A stretch of DNA of 64,000 nt from Mycolicibacterium pyrenivorans (GTDB taxonomy: Bacteria > Actinomycetota > Actinomycetes > Mycobacteriales > Mycobacteriaceae), in NCBI RefSeq assembly GCF_025821625.1, contig NZ_JACKSH010000148.1, forward strand, positions 62,001 to 126,000, read 5' to 3'. The notes beneath the pieces were generated by a model. It ran no database searches and was not told where the DNA came from. It worked only from the letters and a program-made list of their open reading frames with translations. A program made the position numbers and the translations under genes. Positions 28,143 through 38,480 of this stretch are shown piece after piece. The stretch's first letter is position 1, and each line of letters starts with the position of its first letter.

Positions 28143-29126
28143 GTGTGCACCCGCGTGGTCTACCTCGGTACCGGTGAGCGAATCGTCACGGGACGGTCCA
28201 TGGACTGGAACGTCGAGATCGGGACCAACCTGTGGGCCTTCCCGAAGGGGGTGCGTCGCACCGGTGAGGCCGGCCCCGACTCGGCGGTGTGGACGTCGAA
28301 GTACGGCAGCGTGGTGGCCAGCGGCTACGACATCTCCACGACCGACGGCGTGAACGAGGCGGGACTGGTCGCCAACCTGTTGTGGCTCGCGGAATCGGAG
28401 TATCCCCCCAACAGTGGGGACCGGCCCGCGGTGTCGCTCGCGCTGTGGGCGCAGTACCTGCTCGACAACTTCGCCACGGTGGGCGAGGCCGTCACCGCGC
28501 TGAGCGCGACTCCGCTGCGCGTCGTCACGGCGGAGGTGCCCGGGCAGGAGCGCCTCGCCACCGTGCATCTGGCGCTCTCGGACGCCGGCGGGGACAGCGC
28601 GATCATCGAGTACATCGACGGCGAGCAGGTGATCCACCACGGGCGCGAGTACCAGGTGATGACGAACTCGCCGATCTTCGCCAAGCAACTCGCCATCACC
28701 GAGTACTGGGACGAGATCGGTGGCACCGTCATGCTGCCGGGCACCAACCGCGCAGCGGACCGGTTCGTGCGTGCGTCGTTCTACATCGACGCCGTCCCCA
28801 AGACCGCCGACCCGCTGCTGGCGGCGGCCGCGGTGTTCAGCGTGATGCGCAACGTCTCGGTCCCGTACGGCATCACCACGCCGGACCAGCCGAACATCTC
28901 CTCGACCCGGTGGCGCACCGTCGTCGACCACGCGTCGCTGCGGTACTTCTTCGAGTCGGCGTTGTCGCCCAACACGTTCTGGGTGGAGCTGAAGAACCTG
29001 GACCTCTCCGAAGGCGCGCCCACCCTGCGGCTGAACCTCGGCGAGGGGGAGAAGACCGTCTACGCCGGCGACGCCAGCGCGCATTTCGTGCCTGCCGAGC
29101 CGTTCAGGTTCCTCGGCGCGGGATGA
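28143..29126 (+). CDS. Linear-amide Ntn hydrolase (choloylglycine hydrolase/penicillin V acylase family)
   Basis: A 327-residue Ntn hydrolase whose nucleophile Cys2 is exposed after removal of the initiator (GTG 28143 then TGC; MCTRVVYLG). Family motifs are GRSMDWN (Arg and Asp near the active site), DGVNEAGL, YQVMTNSP with Asn, and VPYG. Family members hydrolyse bile-salt, penicillin V or acyl-homoserine-lactone amides. No signal peptide is seen, so it is cytosolic. It is divergent from the amine operon and shares its control region, which suggests that it releases an amide or amine substrate for that pathway; this is inference. Confidence 0.86.
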   Translation: MCTRVVYLGTGERIVTGRSMDWNVEIGTNLWAFPKGVRRTGEAGPDSAVWTSKYGSVVASGYDISTTDGVNEAGLVANLLWLAESEYPPNSGDRPAVSLALWAQYLLDNFATVGEAVTALSATPLRVVTAEVPGQERLATVHLALSDAGGDSAIIEYIDGEQVIHHGREYQVMTNSPIFAKQLAITEYWDEIGGTVMLPGTNRAADRFVRASFYIDAVPKTADPLLAAAAVFSVMRNVSVPYGITTPDQPNISSTRWRTVVDHASLRYFFESALSPNTFWVELKNLDLSEGAPTLRLNLGEGEKTVYAGDASAHFVPAEPFRFLGAG

Positions 29127-29744
29127 TCACAGGCGGGAGGCCAGCACGGTCAGGCCGTCTCCGCTGAGCTCGCCGAGGACCGCGGGCCGCCCGGCCATCG
29201 CCAGCAGCAGTGCCTCGCCCGGGCCGACCACCTCCGGCCCGGACCCGGTGCTCCAGTCGATGTCGTCGGCGCGCAACCGCAGTCCCCTGATCCGCCACGG
29301 CACCCCCAGTCTCGGGTTGCCCCGCATCAGCTGCAGGACGCGGTGCAGCCGGTCGGCCGGGACGGTGCGCGGCAGCCCGAGCGGACGCCGGATGTCCTGA
29401 TGGTGGACGGTGCAGTCCACCAGGGCGATCATGCCGCCGAACCCCGCCGTCAGACCCCGCGGCTGCAGGTGCGCGCCGAGGAAGTCCACGAGTTGCTCCG
29501 GGCTCAGCGCGGAGTACTCGTCGACGCCGACCTGATTCGCGCGCACCACACGGCCTCTGGCGAATCTCTCGATCAGCCCGACGACGCCGAGCTCCTCGTA
29601 GCTGATGACATGCGCCACAACGTCTTTGACGTTCCATTCGGAGCACAGCGTCGGTGCGCCCCACTGCTGCGGGGTCAGCGAGGCGAGGAACTCGGCGAAC
29701 TCGGCCCGCTCTTGCCGGGCCATCGCCATCTGGGTGTCACTCAT
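29127..29744 (-). CDS. DinB-like maleylpyruvate isomerase family protein (mycothiol-dependent type)
   Basis: A 205-residue protein of the TIGR03083/MDMPI family. The four-helix N-terminal part shows WNVKDVVAHVISYE and a metal-binding VHHQDIRRPLGLP, the His pattern of DinB folds; the C-terminal domain is the usual MDMPI C-part. It is last in an arsR-SRPBCC-MDMPI operon and overlaps the preceding gene by eight bases. Family members use mycothiol as cofactor or transfer it; substrate unknown. Its stop abuts that of the convergent Ntn hydrolase. Confidence 0.8.
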   Translation of the reverse strand: MSDTQMAMARQERAEFAEFLASLTPQQWGAPTLCSEWNVKDVVAHVISYEELGVVGLIERFARGRVVRANQVGVDEYSALSPEQLVDFLGAHLQPRGLTAGFGGMIALVDCTVHHQDIRRPLGLPRTVPADRLHRVLQLMRGNPRLGVPWRIRGLRLRADDIDWSTGSGPEVVGPGEALLLAMAGRPAVLGELSGDGLTVLASRL

Positions 29745-30216
29745 CAGCCGTCCCGTGGGCGATCAGGTCGGCGTAGCGCTTCAGGTACAGCGGCCAGCCG
29801 GCGTCCCCGCCCACACCGTCGGCGACCCCCTGCCAACCCGGTCCGTGGCGGTCCAGGTTGCGGTGCTCGAGTTCGACGCGGGTGCGGTCGTCGGTCTCGG
29901 CGATGAACCGCACCTCCACCTCGCTGGTCCGGGCGAGGTCGGACTCCACCTGCCAGGTGGGACCGATATCCCAGGTGAACACCACTCGCGACGGCGGCTC
30001 GAACACCAGCACCCTGGCCCACTCGCAGCGGCTGCCGTCGCTGCCGACGTCGTAGATGTGCCCACCCACCTCGGCCTCGAAGACCGTCTCGACGATCGGG
30101 ACGGCGAGCAGATTGTGTTCGCGGGGCTTGAAGTCCCCGAACCGCCCGGTGAACACGGTGAACGCCCGCTCGACCGGGGCCTTCACCACGATCTGGTGCC
30201 GAATGGTGTCGGTCAT
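29737..30216 (-). CDS. SRPBCC/AHSA1-domain protein
   Basis: A 159-residue AHSA1-type START-fold protein (VVKAPVERAFTVFT, GHIYDVGSDGSRCEWARV, RVVFTWDIGP, LEHRNLDRHG). The start overlaps arsR by ATGA; earlier frames run into arsR and are not coding. ArsR plus AHSA1 pairs are common in actinobacteria and may handle a hydrophobic toxic ligand. No catalytic residues can be assigned. Confidence 0.85.
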   Translation of the reverse strand: MTDTIRHQIVVKAPVERAFTVFTGRFGDFKPREHNLLAVPIVETVFEAEVGGHIYDVGSDGSRCEWARVLVFEPPSRVVFTWDIGPTWQVESDLARTSEVEVRFIAETDDRTRVELEHRNLDRHGPGWQGVADGVGGDAGWPLYLKRYADLIAHGTADE

Positions 30217-30560
30217 GTGTCCTCCTCGATGGGTTCTGCTGGGTTTACCGGGTCCTCCACGGCCTGCTTGAAGCCCGCGAGTGCCTGCGTCCAGAAGCGG
30301 TCGAGGTCGGCGCGCATCGCACCGATGCCCGTGGGATCCAGGTGATAGACGCGGCGGGTCCCCTCGGCGCGGTCGTTGACCAGCCCCGCGCACTTGAGCA
30401 CCTTGAGATGTTGTGAGACGGCGGGCCGGCTGACCGGGAGGTCGCGCGCCAGCTCGCCGACCGCACACGGCGCGTGTGCCAGGCGCTCGACGATCGCGCG
30501 CCTGGTGCCGTCGGCCAGTGCGTGCCAGGGATCGCCGGTCGCCGCTCGGTAAGTAGTCAC
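30213..30560 (-). CDS. ArsR-family transcriptional repressor
   Basis: A 115-residue winged-helix repressor with [37 protein letters not shown] and [18 protein letters not shown]. The family's paired metal-binding cysteines on the DNA-binding helix are absent; the two cysteines are at CAV and KCAG, so it is probably not a classical arsenic sensor. It heads a three-gene operon, starts at GTG 30560 and probably represses itself through the repeats just upstream. Confidence 0.88.
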   Translation of the reverse strand: MTTYRAATGDPWHALADGTRRAIVERLAHAPCAVGELARDLPVSRPAVSQHLKVLKCAGLVNDRAEGTRRVYHLDPTGIGAMRADLDRFWTQALAGFKQAVEDPVNPAEPIEEDT

Positions 30561-30589
30561 TAACGGTAAGTCTACGCTTACGCTTACCG
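30547..30589. promoter_or_regulatory. arsR promoter with CGGTAAG/CTTACCG repeats
   Basis: CGGTAAG occurs at 30547-30553 and 30564-30570 and its inverse CTTACCG at 30583-30589. The last two form a 7-bp inverted repeat around a minus-strand TAGACT -10 element (30569-30574) that lies eight bases before the GTG. The layout fits an ArsR operator over the promoter of a nearly leaderless mRNA. The stop codon of the upstream nitroreductase falls inside it. Confidence 0.5.
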
Positions 30590-31165
30590 CCAGTTCAAGA
30601 CGATCTCGCTCAGTGGCAGACGCTCGCGCGGCCGGCGGTCGCGTTCGGCGATCTCTTCGGCCACGTCGGAGTAGTCACCGAGGCGTCCGACCGCGATCAC
30701 GATCAGCGGGCGCAACTCCTGGGGGAGCCCGAAGGCCTCGGCCGTTCCCTTCGGGTCGAAGCCGGCCATCGGGTGCGCGATCAGACCGCGGGAGACGGCC
30801 TCGATGGTGAGATTGGCCATGGCGGCGCCGGCATCGACGGCGGAGTACAGCTTTGTGCGCTCGTCCTCGCCCTCGTCGGAGCAGAGCACGAGCAGCGCGC
30901 TGGCCGCCTTCGCGTAGCTGTTGCCGCGCCGCAGCAGCGCGGCGATCGTGGCGAAGTCGTCGTCGCCGCGGCGGCCGACGAGGAACCGCACCGGTTGACG
31001 GCGGCCCCAGGTGGCGGCCCAGCGCGCGGCCTCCAGGATCGCGGTGAGATCGTCGTCGGACAGTGGCGCAGCGGGGTCGAATGCGCGCGGGCTCCAGCGG
31101 GCCGCGATGGCGGATTGGATCGGGACCGAGGTGTCGGCGACCCGATCGGAGGGCGCGTCTGGCAC
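30584..31165 (-). CDS. Nitroreductase-family FMN oxidoreductase
   Basis: A 193-residue protein with the nitroreductase pattern: [14 protein letters not shown] (FMN-binding Ser/Arg), [35 protein letters not shown] and [12 protein letters not shown]. It probably reduces quinones or nitro compounds with NAD(P)H. The GTG start at 31165 is preferred because TACCGT lies seven bases upstream, as in leaderless mycobacterial mRNAs; an ATG at 31222 would add residues that do not look like the family. It lies just upstream of the arsR operon. Confidence 0.82.
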   Translation of the reverse strand: MPDAPSDRVADTSVPIQSAIAARWSPRAFDPAAPLSDDDLTAILEAARWAATWGRRQPVRFLVGRRGDDDFATIAALLRRGNSYAKAASALLVLCSDEGEDERTKLYSAVDAGAAMANLTIEAVSRGLIAHPMAGFDPKGTAEAFGLPQELRPLIVIAVGRLGDYSDVAEEIAERDRRPRERLPLSEIVLNWR

Positions 31166-31172
31166 AGCGAGA

Positions 31173-31178
31173 ACGGTA
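31173..31178 (-). promoter_or_regulatory. -10 element for a leaderless nitroreductase mRNA
   Basis: TACCGT on the minus strand fits TANNNT and is followed by seven bases and the GTG start. It supports the shorter start chosen for the nitroreductase. Confidence 0.4.
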
Positions 31179-31291
31179 GCGGAGGTGCCTGTCTGGCCGG
31201 TACGACACCACCGGCGGGACAAACCAGATGCGTCCAGCCCTTATCCTTGGTGGGATCCCCTGGTCCGGAATTGGTGCTGAAAGGTGCAGTA

Positions 31292-33609
<2,318 letters not shown>

Positions 33610-33618
33610 CTCTCACGC

Positions 33619-34725
33619 ATGCTGCGCCGGAATTGCATTCCAGCAGGCTTGTTCTCGGCTTTTCTCTGCTGGAATGCAATTCCGGCCGCGCAGGCCACGC
33701 CTGCCGATCTGCCGCCGCTGCTTCCTGGCCAGGTGATTCGGATCGGGCCTGCCGCGGGAACGGGCACGCCGACGGGGGATTACGGCATCGGCGCGACGGA
33801 CCTGTGCGAGTTCATGAGGTTCCCGCAACAGACCCTGCAGGTGTGCGGCGACAGCTTCCGGGGTCAGGGCGTCGGTTTCGGCGGGTGGTTCTCACCGATC
33901 GCGCTGCACGTCGAGGACGACTCCCTCGAAGACCCGGCCGGGATCCGCTATGACGGCGTGACCGGCGTGGACACCCCGCTGCTGGCCGACCCCACCCCGG
34001 CCGGGGCGTCGCAACTGCCCGCGGGCGTCATCGAGGTCAACCGCGAGAACTACCTGATGGTCACGACCACCGAGGATCTCCGTCCTCAGTCCTCCCGCCT
34101 GGTGAAAGCCGTTCCAGGGCAGGGTAACTGGGTAACAGTGCCGGAATCAGAACGTGACGCCGGGTATGCAGGAGGCCGGCAGTCGCAGATCAGTGGCTAC
34201 TACGACCCCATCCCGACGGCCGAGTCCGAGGGCGGCTGGATCTACATCGTGGCGAACAACTTCGACCGCAGCGGACCCGTGGTGCTGTACCGGGCGACGC
34301 GTGAGTCCGTCACCGACCGCGACCGGTGGCAGGGCTGGTCGGACGCCGACGGCTGGGGGCATGAGCCGACACCGTTGTGGGCGGATTGGGTGGGGGAGAT
34401 GAGCGTGCGCCAGATCGACGGCAAAACCGTCCTGTCCTACTTCAACGTCACCACCGGCAACATGGAGATGCGGGTCGCCGACGGACCGACCGGTCTGGGC
34501 ACCGCACCTGTCACGACGGTCGTCGTCGCCTCGGACTGGCCGGATCCGGTCGAACACCTGCCGCCGCCCGAGGTCAACCGGCTGGCTCAGCCGTACGGCG
34601 GTTACATCTCACCGGGTTCCACACTGGAGGCGGTGCGGGTGTTCGTCAGCCAGTGGAACACCACACCGCGCGGCGGGAGTCCGTATCGGGTGATCCAGTT
34701 CGCGGTCAACCCGATCCAGCGGTGA
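33619..34725 (+). CDS. Secreted DUF4185-like protein (Rv3707c position), possible endo-D-arabinanase
   Basis: A 368-residue protein with a signal peptide (about 1-26, ending AAQA) and a five-bladed-propeller-like domain: TDLCEFMRF, CGDSFRGQG, GVIEVNRENYLMVTT, WIYIVANNFDR, VVLYRATRESV. This fits DUF4185, a family that includes GH183 endo-D-arabinanases found in mycobacteria; specific activity here is inference. The start codon and most of the signal peptide lie inside a perfect inverted repeat, so the true start could differ, but no later start retains a signal peptide. Confidence 0.72.
   Translation: MLRRNCIPAGLFSAFLCWNAIPAAQATPADLPPLLPGQVIRIGPAAGTGTPTGDYGIGATDLCEFMRFPQQTLQVCGDSFRGQGVGFGGWFSPIALHVEDDSLEDPAGIRYDGVTGVDTPLLADPTPAGASQLPAGVIEVNRENYLMVTTTEDLRPQSSRLVKAVPGQGNWVTVPESERDAGYAGGRQSQISGYYDPIPTAESEGGWIYIVANNFDRSGPVVLYRATRESVTDRDRWQGWSDADGWGHEPTPLWADWVGEMSVRQIDGKTVLSYFNVTTGNMEMRVADGPTGLGTAPVTTVVVASDWPDPVEHLPPPEVNRLAQPYGGYISPGSTLEAVRVFVSQWNTTPRGGSPYRVIQFAVNPIQR
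33626..33686 (+). repeat. Perfect 21-bp inverted repeat after asd, overlapping a signal-peptide coding region
   Basis: The arms 33626-33646 (starting GCCGGAATTGC) and 33666-33686 (ending GCAATTCCGGC) are exact complements with a 19-base loop. It starts 16 bases past the asd stop. It is probably an mRNA terminator or stabiliser for ask-asd, yet it also encodes residues 3-22 of the DUF4185 protein. Confidence 0.75.
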
Positions 34726-34809
34726 CTGCGGGCCCCCGGCATTCTCCTCCGCCGCCATGCGGTGACCGTTACTGTGAGATGGCAGGTCAGCGGACGCTGG
34801 GAGGGGCCG

Positions 34810-35262
34810 ATGGCGGTCTACCAGATCGTGGTGGTCGGGACCGACGGGTCGGAATCGTCGTTCCGCGCTGTTGAACGCGCGGCTGTGATCGCCGCTGACT
34901 CGAACGCGACGTTGATCATCGCGTCTGGGTACTTCCCCCACCCAGACGACACGCGCGCGGAGGACACCCTCCGCGAGGAGGCCTACAAGGTGCACGGCAA
35001 CGCGCCGATCTATGCGGTCTTGCGTGAGGCCCGCGACCGCGCGAAGGCTGTCGGGGCAAAGAACATCGAGGAACGGGCCCTTGAAGATGCCCCGGTGCAC
35101 GCGCTCGTCGACGTCGCCGAAAAAGTCAACGCCGACCTGCTGGTCGTCGGAAACGTCGGACTGAACGCGCGGTCGGCGATGCTGGGACGGGTGTTCTCGG
35201 TGCCCGGCAACATTGCCAGCAAGGCCGCATGCGATGTGCTGATCGTGCACACCTCCGGCTGA
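34810..35262 (+). CDS. Universal stress protein, single domain
   Basis: A 150-residue UspA-fold protein from ATG 34810, with GGAGGGG upstream; the longer frame to 34762 is unsupported. It has VVVGTDGSESSFRAVERA at the N-terminus and an ATP-binding-type VGNVGLNARSAMLGRVFSVP, where the usual G-x2-G-x9-G-S/T ends in S, so ATP binding is plausible. Its role is presumably dormancy or stress adaptation. It is alone. Confidence 0.87.
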   Translation: MAVYQIVVVGTDGSESSFRAVERAAVIAADSNATLIIASGYFPHPDDTRAEDTLREEAYKVHGNAPIYAVLREARDRAKAVGAKNIEERALEDAPVHALVDVAEKVNADLLVVGNVGLNARSAMLGRVFSVPGNIASKAACDVLIVHTSG

Positions 35263-35446
35263 CGGCCTGCCGCCGAGGCGCCCGCCCCGGCGAATTCTGC
35301 CCGCGGGCGACAGAACTCTTCGTCGATGTCCTCGGACCCGAACGCCTGACGCTGCTGAAGCCGGCGTCGGCGAGCCCGGCGTCCTCATAGCCGATTCACA
35401 GCTGGCGCCTAACCGCCACTGGGTATCGCGGCGCATGATCAAGGCC

Positions 35447-35881
35447 ATGAGTGATCCAACGCCGCCGCCAGAAACCTCAGAACCCGCAACCGGTCCGGTG
35501 ATGACGCCACCGCCGGCGCCCCCCACCGCAGCCGACCCCGCGACCCCGCAGCCGATCTACGTCCAGGAATCCAATCGGTTGAACAAGGTCGCCGCGTGGG
35601 TCGGCATCGTCGCCGGGTCGGTGATCGCCGTCGCGGTGATCTTCGGCACCGGGTTCTTCGTCGGCAAGGAGGTCGGTGAGGGATCGCGCGGCCACGACCG
35701 GGGCAACCACATGATGGTGCGCCCGGGGATGCCGATGTTCCCGATGGCCCCGCGCGGGGATTTCGAGCGCGGACCGGGGTCGTTCGGCCCCGGCGGCCCG
35801 ATGATCGAGATGCCGCGCTCCCCGGGCGGCCAGGGTGGTCCGGGTGGCTCGGAGACCACCACCGCCCCGCCGCGCCCCTGA
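35447..35881 (+). CDS. Proline-rich single-pass membrane protein (Rv3706c/Rv3705A position)
   Basis: A 144-residue protein starting MSDPTPPPE. The first 45 residues are Pro/Thr/Ala-rich and cytosolic, one transmembrane helix spans about 49-73 ([20 protein letters not shown]), and an external tail is rich in Met, Gly and Pro ([13 protein letters not shown]). M. tuberculosis has proline-rich proteins at this position. An ATG at 35435 is an alternative start. Function unknown. The 180 bases before it hold no supported gene. Confidence 0.72.
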   Translation: MSDPTPPPETSEPATGPVMTPPPAPPTAADPATPQPIYVQESNRLNKVAAWVGIVAGSVIAVAVIFGTGFFVGKEVGEGSRGHDRGNHMMVRPGMPMFPMAPRGDFERGPGSFGPGGPMIEMPRSPGGQGGPGGSETTTAPPRP

Positions 35882-35978
35882 TCGCCCTCCCCGGGATGGA
35901 CTCGCGGGCTTTCGGGTACACGGGGCAGAGCACGGCGGCTCAGCCCGATGCCGCCGCGTCCCCGAGGAGATAACGCAC

Positions 35979-37421
35979 ATGACTGAGAAGTACGCGACGA
36001 CCGATGCAGGCGCGCCGATACCCAGCATCGAGCACTCGTTGACGGTCGGCCCGGACGGCCCGATCCTGCTCCAGGATCACTACCTGATCGAGCAGATGGC
36101 CAACTTCAACCGGGAACGCATCCCGGAGCGCCAGCCCCACGCCAAGGGCGGCGGCGCGTTCGGTCAGTTCGAGGTGACCCAGGACGTCAGCGCCTACACG
36201 AAGGCGGCGTTCCTCCAACCCGGCGCGAAGACCGAGATGGTCGCGCGGTTCTCGACGGTGGCAGGAGAGCGTGGCAGCCCGGACACGTGGCGGGACCCGC
36301 GGGGTTTCTCGCTGAAGTTCTACACCAGCGAGGGCAACTTCGACATGGTCGGGAACAACACCCCGGTGTTCTTCGTCCGCGACCCGATGAAGTTCCAGAA
36401 CTTCATCCGAAGCCAGAAGCGGATGGCCGCCAACAACCTTCGCGACCACCACATGCAATGGGACTTCTGGACGCTCTCACCGGAATCCGCGCATCAGGTC
36501 ACCTGGCTGATGGGTGATCGCGGCATCCCGAAGACCTGGCGGAACATGAACGGCTACTCCAGCCACACCTACAGCTGGCTCAACGCCGCCGGTGAGCTGT
36601 TCTGGGTGAAGTATCACTTCAAGACCGACCAGGGCATCGACTTCCTCACCCAGGAGGACGCCGACCGGCTGGCCGGCGAGGACGGCGACTACCACCAGCG
36701 TGACCTGTACACCTCCATCGAGGACGGCAACTTCCCGAGCTGGACGCTGCACGTGCAGATCATGCCGTTCGAGGACGCCAAGACCTACCGGTTCAACCCG
36801 TTCGACCTCACCAAGGTGTGGCCGCACGGTGACTACCCACTGCACGAGGTCGGCCGGATGACGTTGAACCGCAACGTCGTCGACTACCACGCGCAGATGG
36901 AACAGGCGGCGTTCGAACCCAACAACGTGTTGCCGGGCACCGGGCTGAGCCCGGACAAGATGCTGCTGGCCCGCGGATTCTCCTACTCCGACGCGCACCG
37001 CGCCCGGCTCGGGGTGAACTACAAGCAGATCCCGGTCAACGAGCCGCAGGTGGAGGTCCGCGCCTACAGCAAGGACGGCGCCATGCGGATCCGCAACGCC
37101 CCCGATCCGGTGTACGCGCCGAACTCGATGGGCGGACCCGAAGCCGACGCCAAGCGTGCCGCAGAGGTGCACTGGGCGTCCGACGGTGACATGGTGCGGA
37201 CGGCCTATGCGCTGCGTGCCGAGGACGACGATTGGGGCCAGGCAGGCACGCTGGTCCGCGAGGTTCTCGACGACGAGGCCCGGGACCGCCTGGCGCACAA
37301 CATCATCGGACATGTGTCGAAGGGTGTGCGCGAGCCGGTGCTGTCCCGTGTCTTCGAGTACTGGCGCAACGTCGATCCCGACCTGGGGAAGAAGGTCGAG
37401 GAGGGCGTGCGGGGCGCCTGA
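35979..37421 (+). CDS. katA: Monofunctional haem catalase, small-subunit clade
   Basis: Decomposes hydrogen peroxide. The 480-residue product begins at ATG 35979 after GAGGAGAT. Catalytic His54 is in [12 protein letters not shown], the distal Asn in [15 protein letters not shown], and the proximal haem ligand Tyr336 in [15 protein letters not shown]. The length and absence of a C-terminal flavodoxin-like domain place it with small-subunit NADPH-binding catalases. It is distinct from KatG. A long hairpin follows nine bases after the stop. Confidence 0.96.
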   Translation: MTEKYATTDAGAPIPSIEHSLTVGPDGPILLQDHYLIEQMANFNRERIPERQPHAKGGGAFGQFEVTQDVSAYTKAAFLQPGAKTEMVARFSTVAGERGSPDTWRDPRGFSLKFYTSEGNFDMVGNNTPVFFVRDPMKFQNFIRSQKRMAANNLRDHHMQWDFWTLSPESAHQVTWLMGDRGIPKTWRNMNGYSSHTYSWLNAAGELFWVKYHFKTDQGIDFLTQEDADRLAGEDGDYHQRDLYTSIEDGNFPSWTLHVQIMPFEDAKTYRFNPFDLTKVWPHGDYPLHEVGRMTLNRNVVDYHAQMEQAAFEPNNVLPGTGLSPDKMLLARGFSYSDAHRARLGVNYKQIPVNEPQVEVRAYSKDGAMRIRNAPDPVYAPNSMGGPEADAKRAAEVHWASDGDMVRTAYALRAEDDDWGQAGTLVREVLDDEARDRLAHNIIGHVSKGVREPVLSRVFEYWRNVDPDLGKKVEEGVRGA

Positions 37422-37430
37422 CGGACACAC

Positions 37431-37485
37431 GAATGTACGGTTTCTGACGCCCTGCCCGGGAGGTTCCGTCAGAGACCGTACGTTC
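37431..37485 (+). terminator. 19-bp hairpin after the catalase gene
   Basis: GAATGTACGGTTTCTGACG (37431-37449) pairs with 37467-37485 over 19 positions with a 17-base loop. The two imperfect positions are G-U wobbles in plus-strand RNA but A-C mismatches in minus-strand RNA, so the structure favours catalase mRNA. No U-tract follows. Probable terminator or 3' stabiliser. Confidence 0.6.
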
Positions 37486-37538
37486 GGCGGTGACCGGCCG
37501 CTCCTGTGGCGTTCCTGCCGGCTGGCATGATCGGACCC

Positions 37539-37700
37539 ATGAGCATCGACGTCGTCTACACCGCGGAATCGACAGCGAGCGGGGGTGGCCGCGACGGCCA
37601 CGTGAGGTCCAGCGACGCAAAGATCGACCTCGACACCCGCCCGTACTCCAAGGCGACGCGCGGCAATATCGACGTCAAGCTCGTCGCCAAGGTCGTGTGA
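37539..37700 (+). pseudogene. Internally deleted organic hydroperoxide resistance gene (ohr) remnant
   Basis: The 53-codon frame begins MSIDVVYTAESTASGGGRDGH in two runs like the start of Ohr (about 30 residues including GHVRSSD), then jumps to PYSKATRGNIDVKL, the Ohr C-terminus. About 85 internal residues are missing, including both redox cysteines: the first in the AGYAACFHSA region and the second just before PYSKATRGN, where an Arg now stands. The deletion is in frame, so a small product could be made but cannot be a peroxidase. It follows the catalase, fitting a former peroxide-defence pair. Confidence 0.75.
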
Positions 37701-37701
37701 C

Positions 37702-38346
37702 GTGAAGGCGCTGGCGATCGTTGTCGGGGTGGCCGCGGCGTCCGCGGTGGCACTCGCCGCTCCTGCAGACGCCCGGCCGTCGGATCCCGGCGTGGTGAAT
37801 TACGCAGTGCTCCCCAAGGGGGCGGTCGGCAACATCGTCGGGGCGCGGATGGCGTTCGAGTCGACGTTCACCCGCCCGTTCCAGGCCTTCTACGTCGACA
37901 ACCCGGTGTGCAACAACTGGGCGGACATCGGTTCGCCCGAGGTGTACAACGACCCCGACCTGGCTGCGTTCAACGGCGCGACGGCGCAGGAGTCCGCGAC
38001 CGACATGACGCACTTCGTCAAGCAGGCCGTCGGCGTGTTCGCCACCGCTGAGGCCGCGGACAGAGCCTTCGCGCGGGTCGCCGACCGGACGGTCGGCTGC
38101 AACGGCCAGACCACCGCCATGCACCTCGACAACTTCACCACCCAGGTGTGGACGTACACCGGTGGACCGCCGAGCGCGACGGACGCGAACTGGGTCAAGG
38201 CCGAAGCGGGTACCGATCGGCGGTGCTTCGTCACCACCCGTAAGCGCGAGAACGTGCTGCTGCAGGCCAAGGTCTGTCAGTCGGGCAACGGCGGCCCCGC
38301 GGTCAACGTGCTGGCCGGTGCCATGCAGAACACGCTCGGGCAATAG
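37702..38346 (+). CDS. Secreted sensor-domain protein, PknH-C-like (Rv3705c homologue)
   Basis: A 214-residue protein, the same length as Rv3705c. A signal peptide (about 1-24, ending ADA) is followed by a PknH extracellular-sensor-like domain with paired cysteines: VCNNWAD, VGCNGQT, RRCFVTT and AKVCQSG, suggesting two disulfides. It starts at GTG 37702 immediately after the ohr remnant. The family binds unknown ligands at the cell envelope; some are lipoproteins, but no lipobox cysteine is present here. Confidence 0.82.
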   Translation: MKALAIVVGVAAASAVALAAPADARPSDPGVVNYAVLPKGAVGNIVGARMAFESTFTRPFQAFYVDNPVCNNWADIGSPEVYNDPDLAAFNGATAQESATDMTHFVKQAVGVFATAEAADRAFARVADRTVGCNGQTTAMHLDNFTTQVWTYTGGPPSATDANWVKAEAGTDRRCFVTTRKRENVLLQAKVCQSGNGGPAVNVLAGAMQNTLGQ

Positions 38347-38480
38347 CAGCGGCCCAGTGACGCGGCGTCGATTCAGGTACACGTCACCCACGTGTCACCC
38401 GTAAATCGCGGACATTGTCGGTGCGGTCTGGAAGATGGATACAGGCAGCGATCGTTCCAGACCCTGAGGGGGCGGCTGAT

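Noticed and set aside
35263..35446. Open frame ELFVDVLGPERLTLLKPAS between the stress protein and the proline-rich gene
   Set aside because: Short, without a start or ribosome-binding site, and with no recognisable family; could be a remnant but not supportable.
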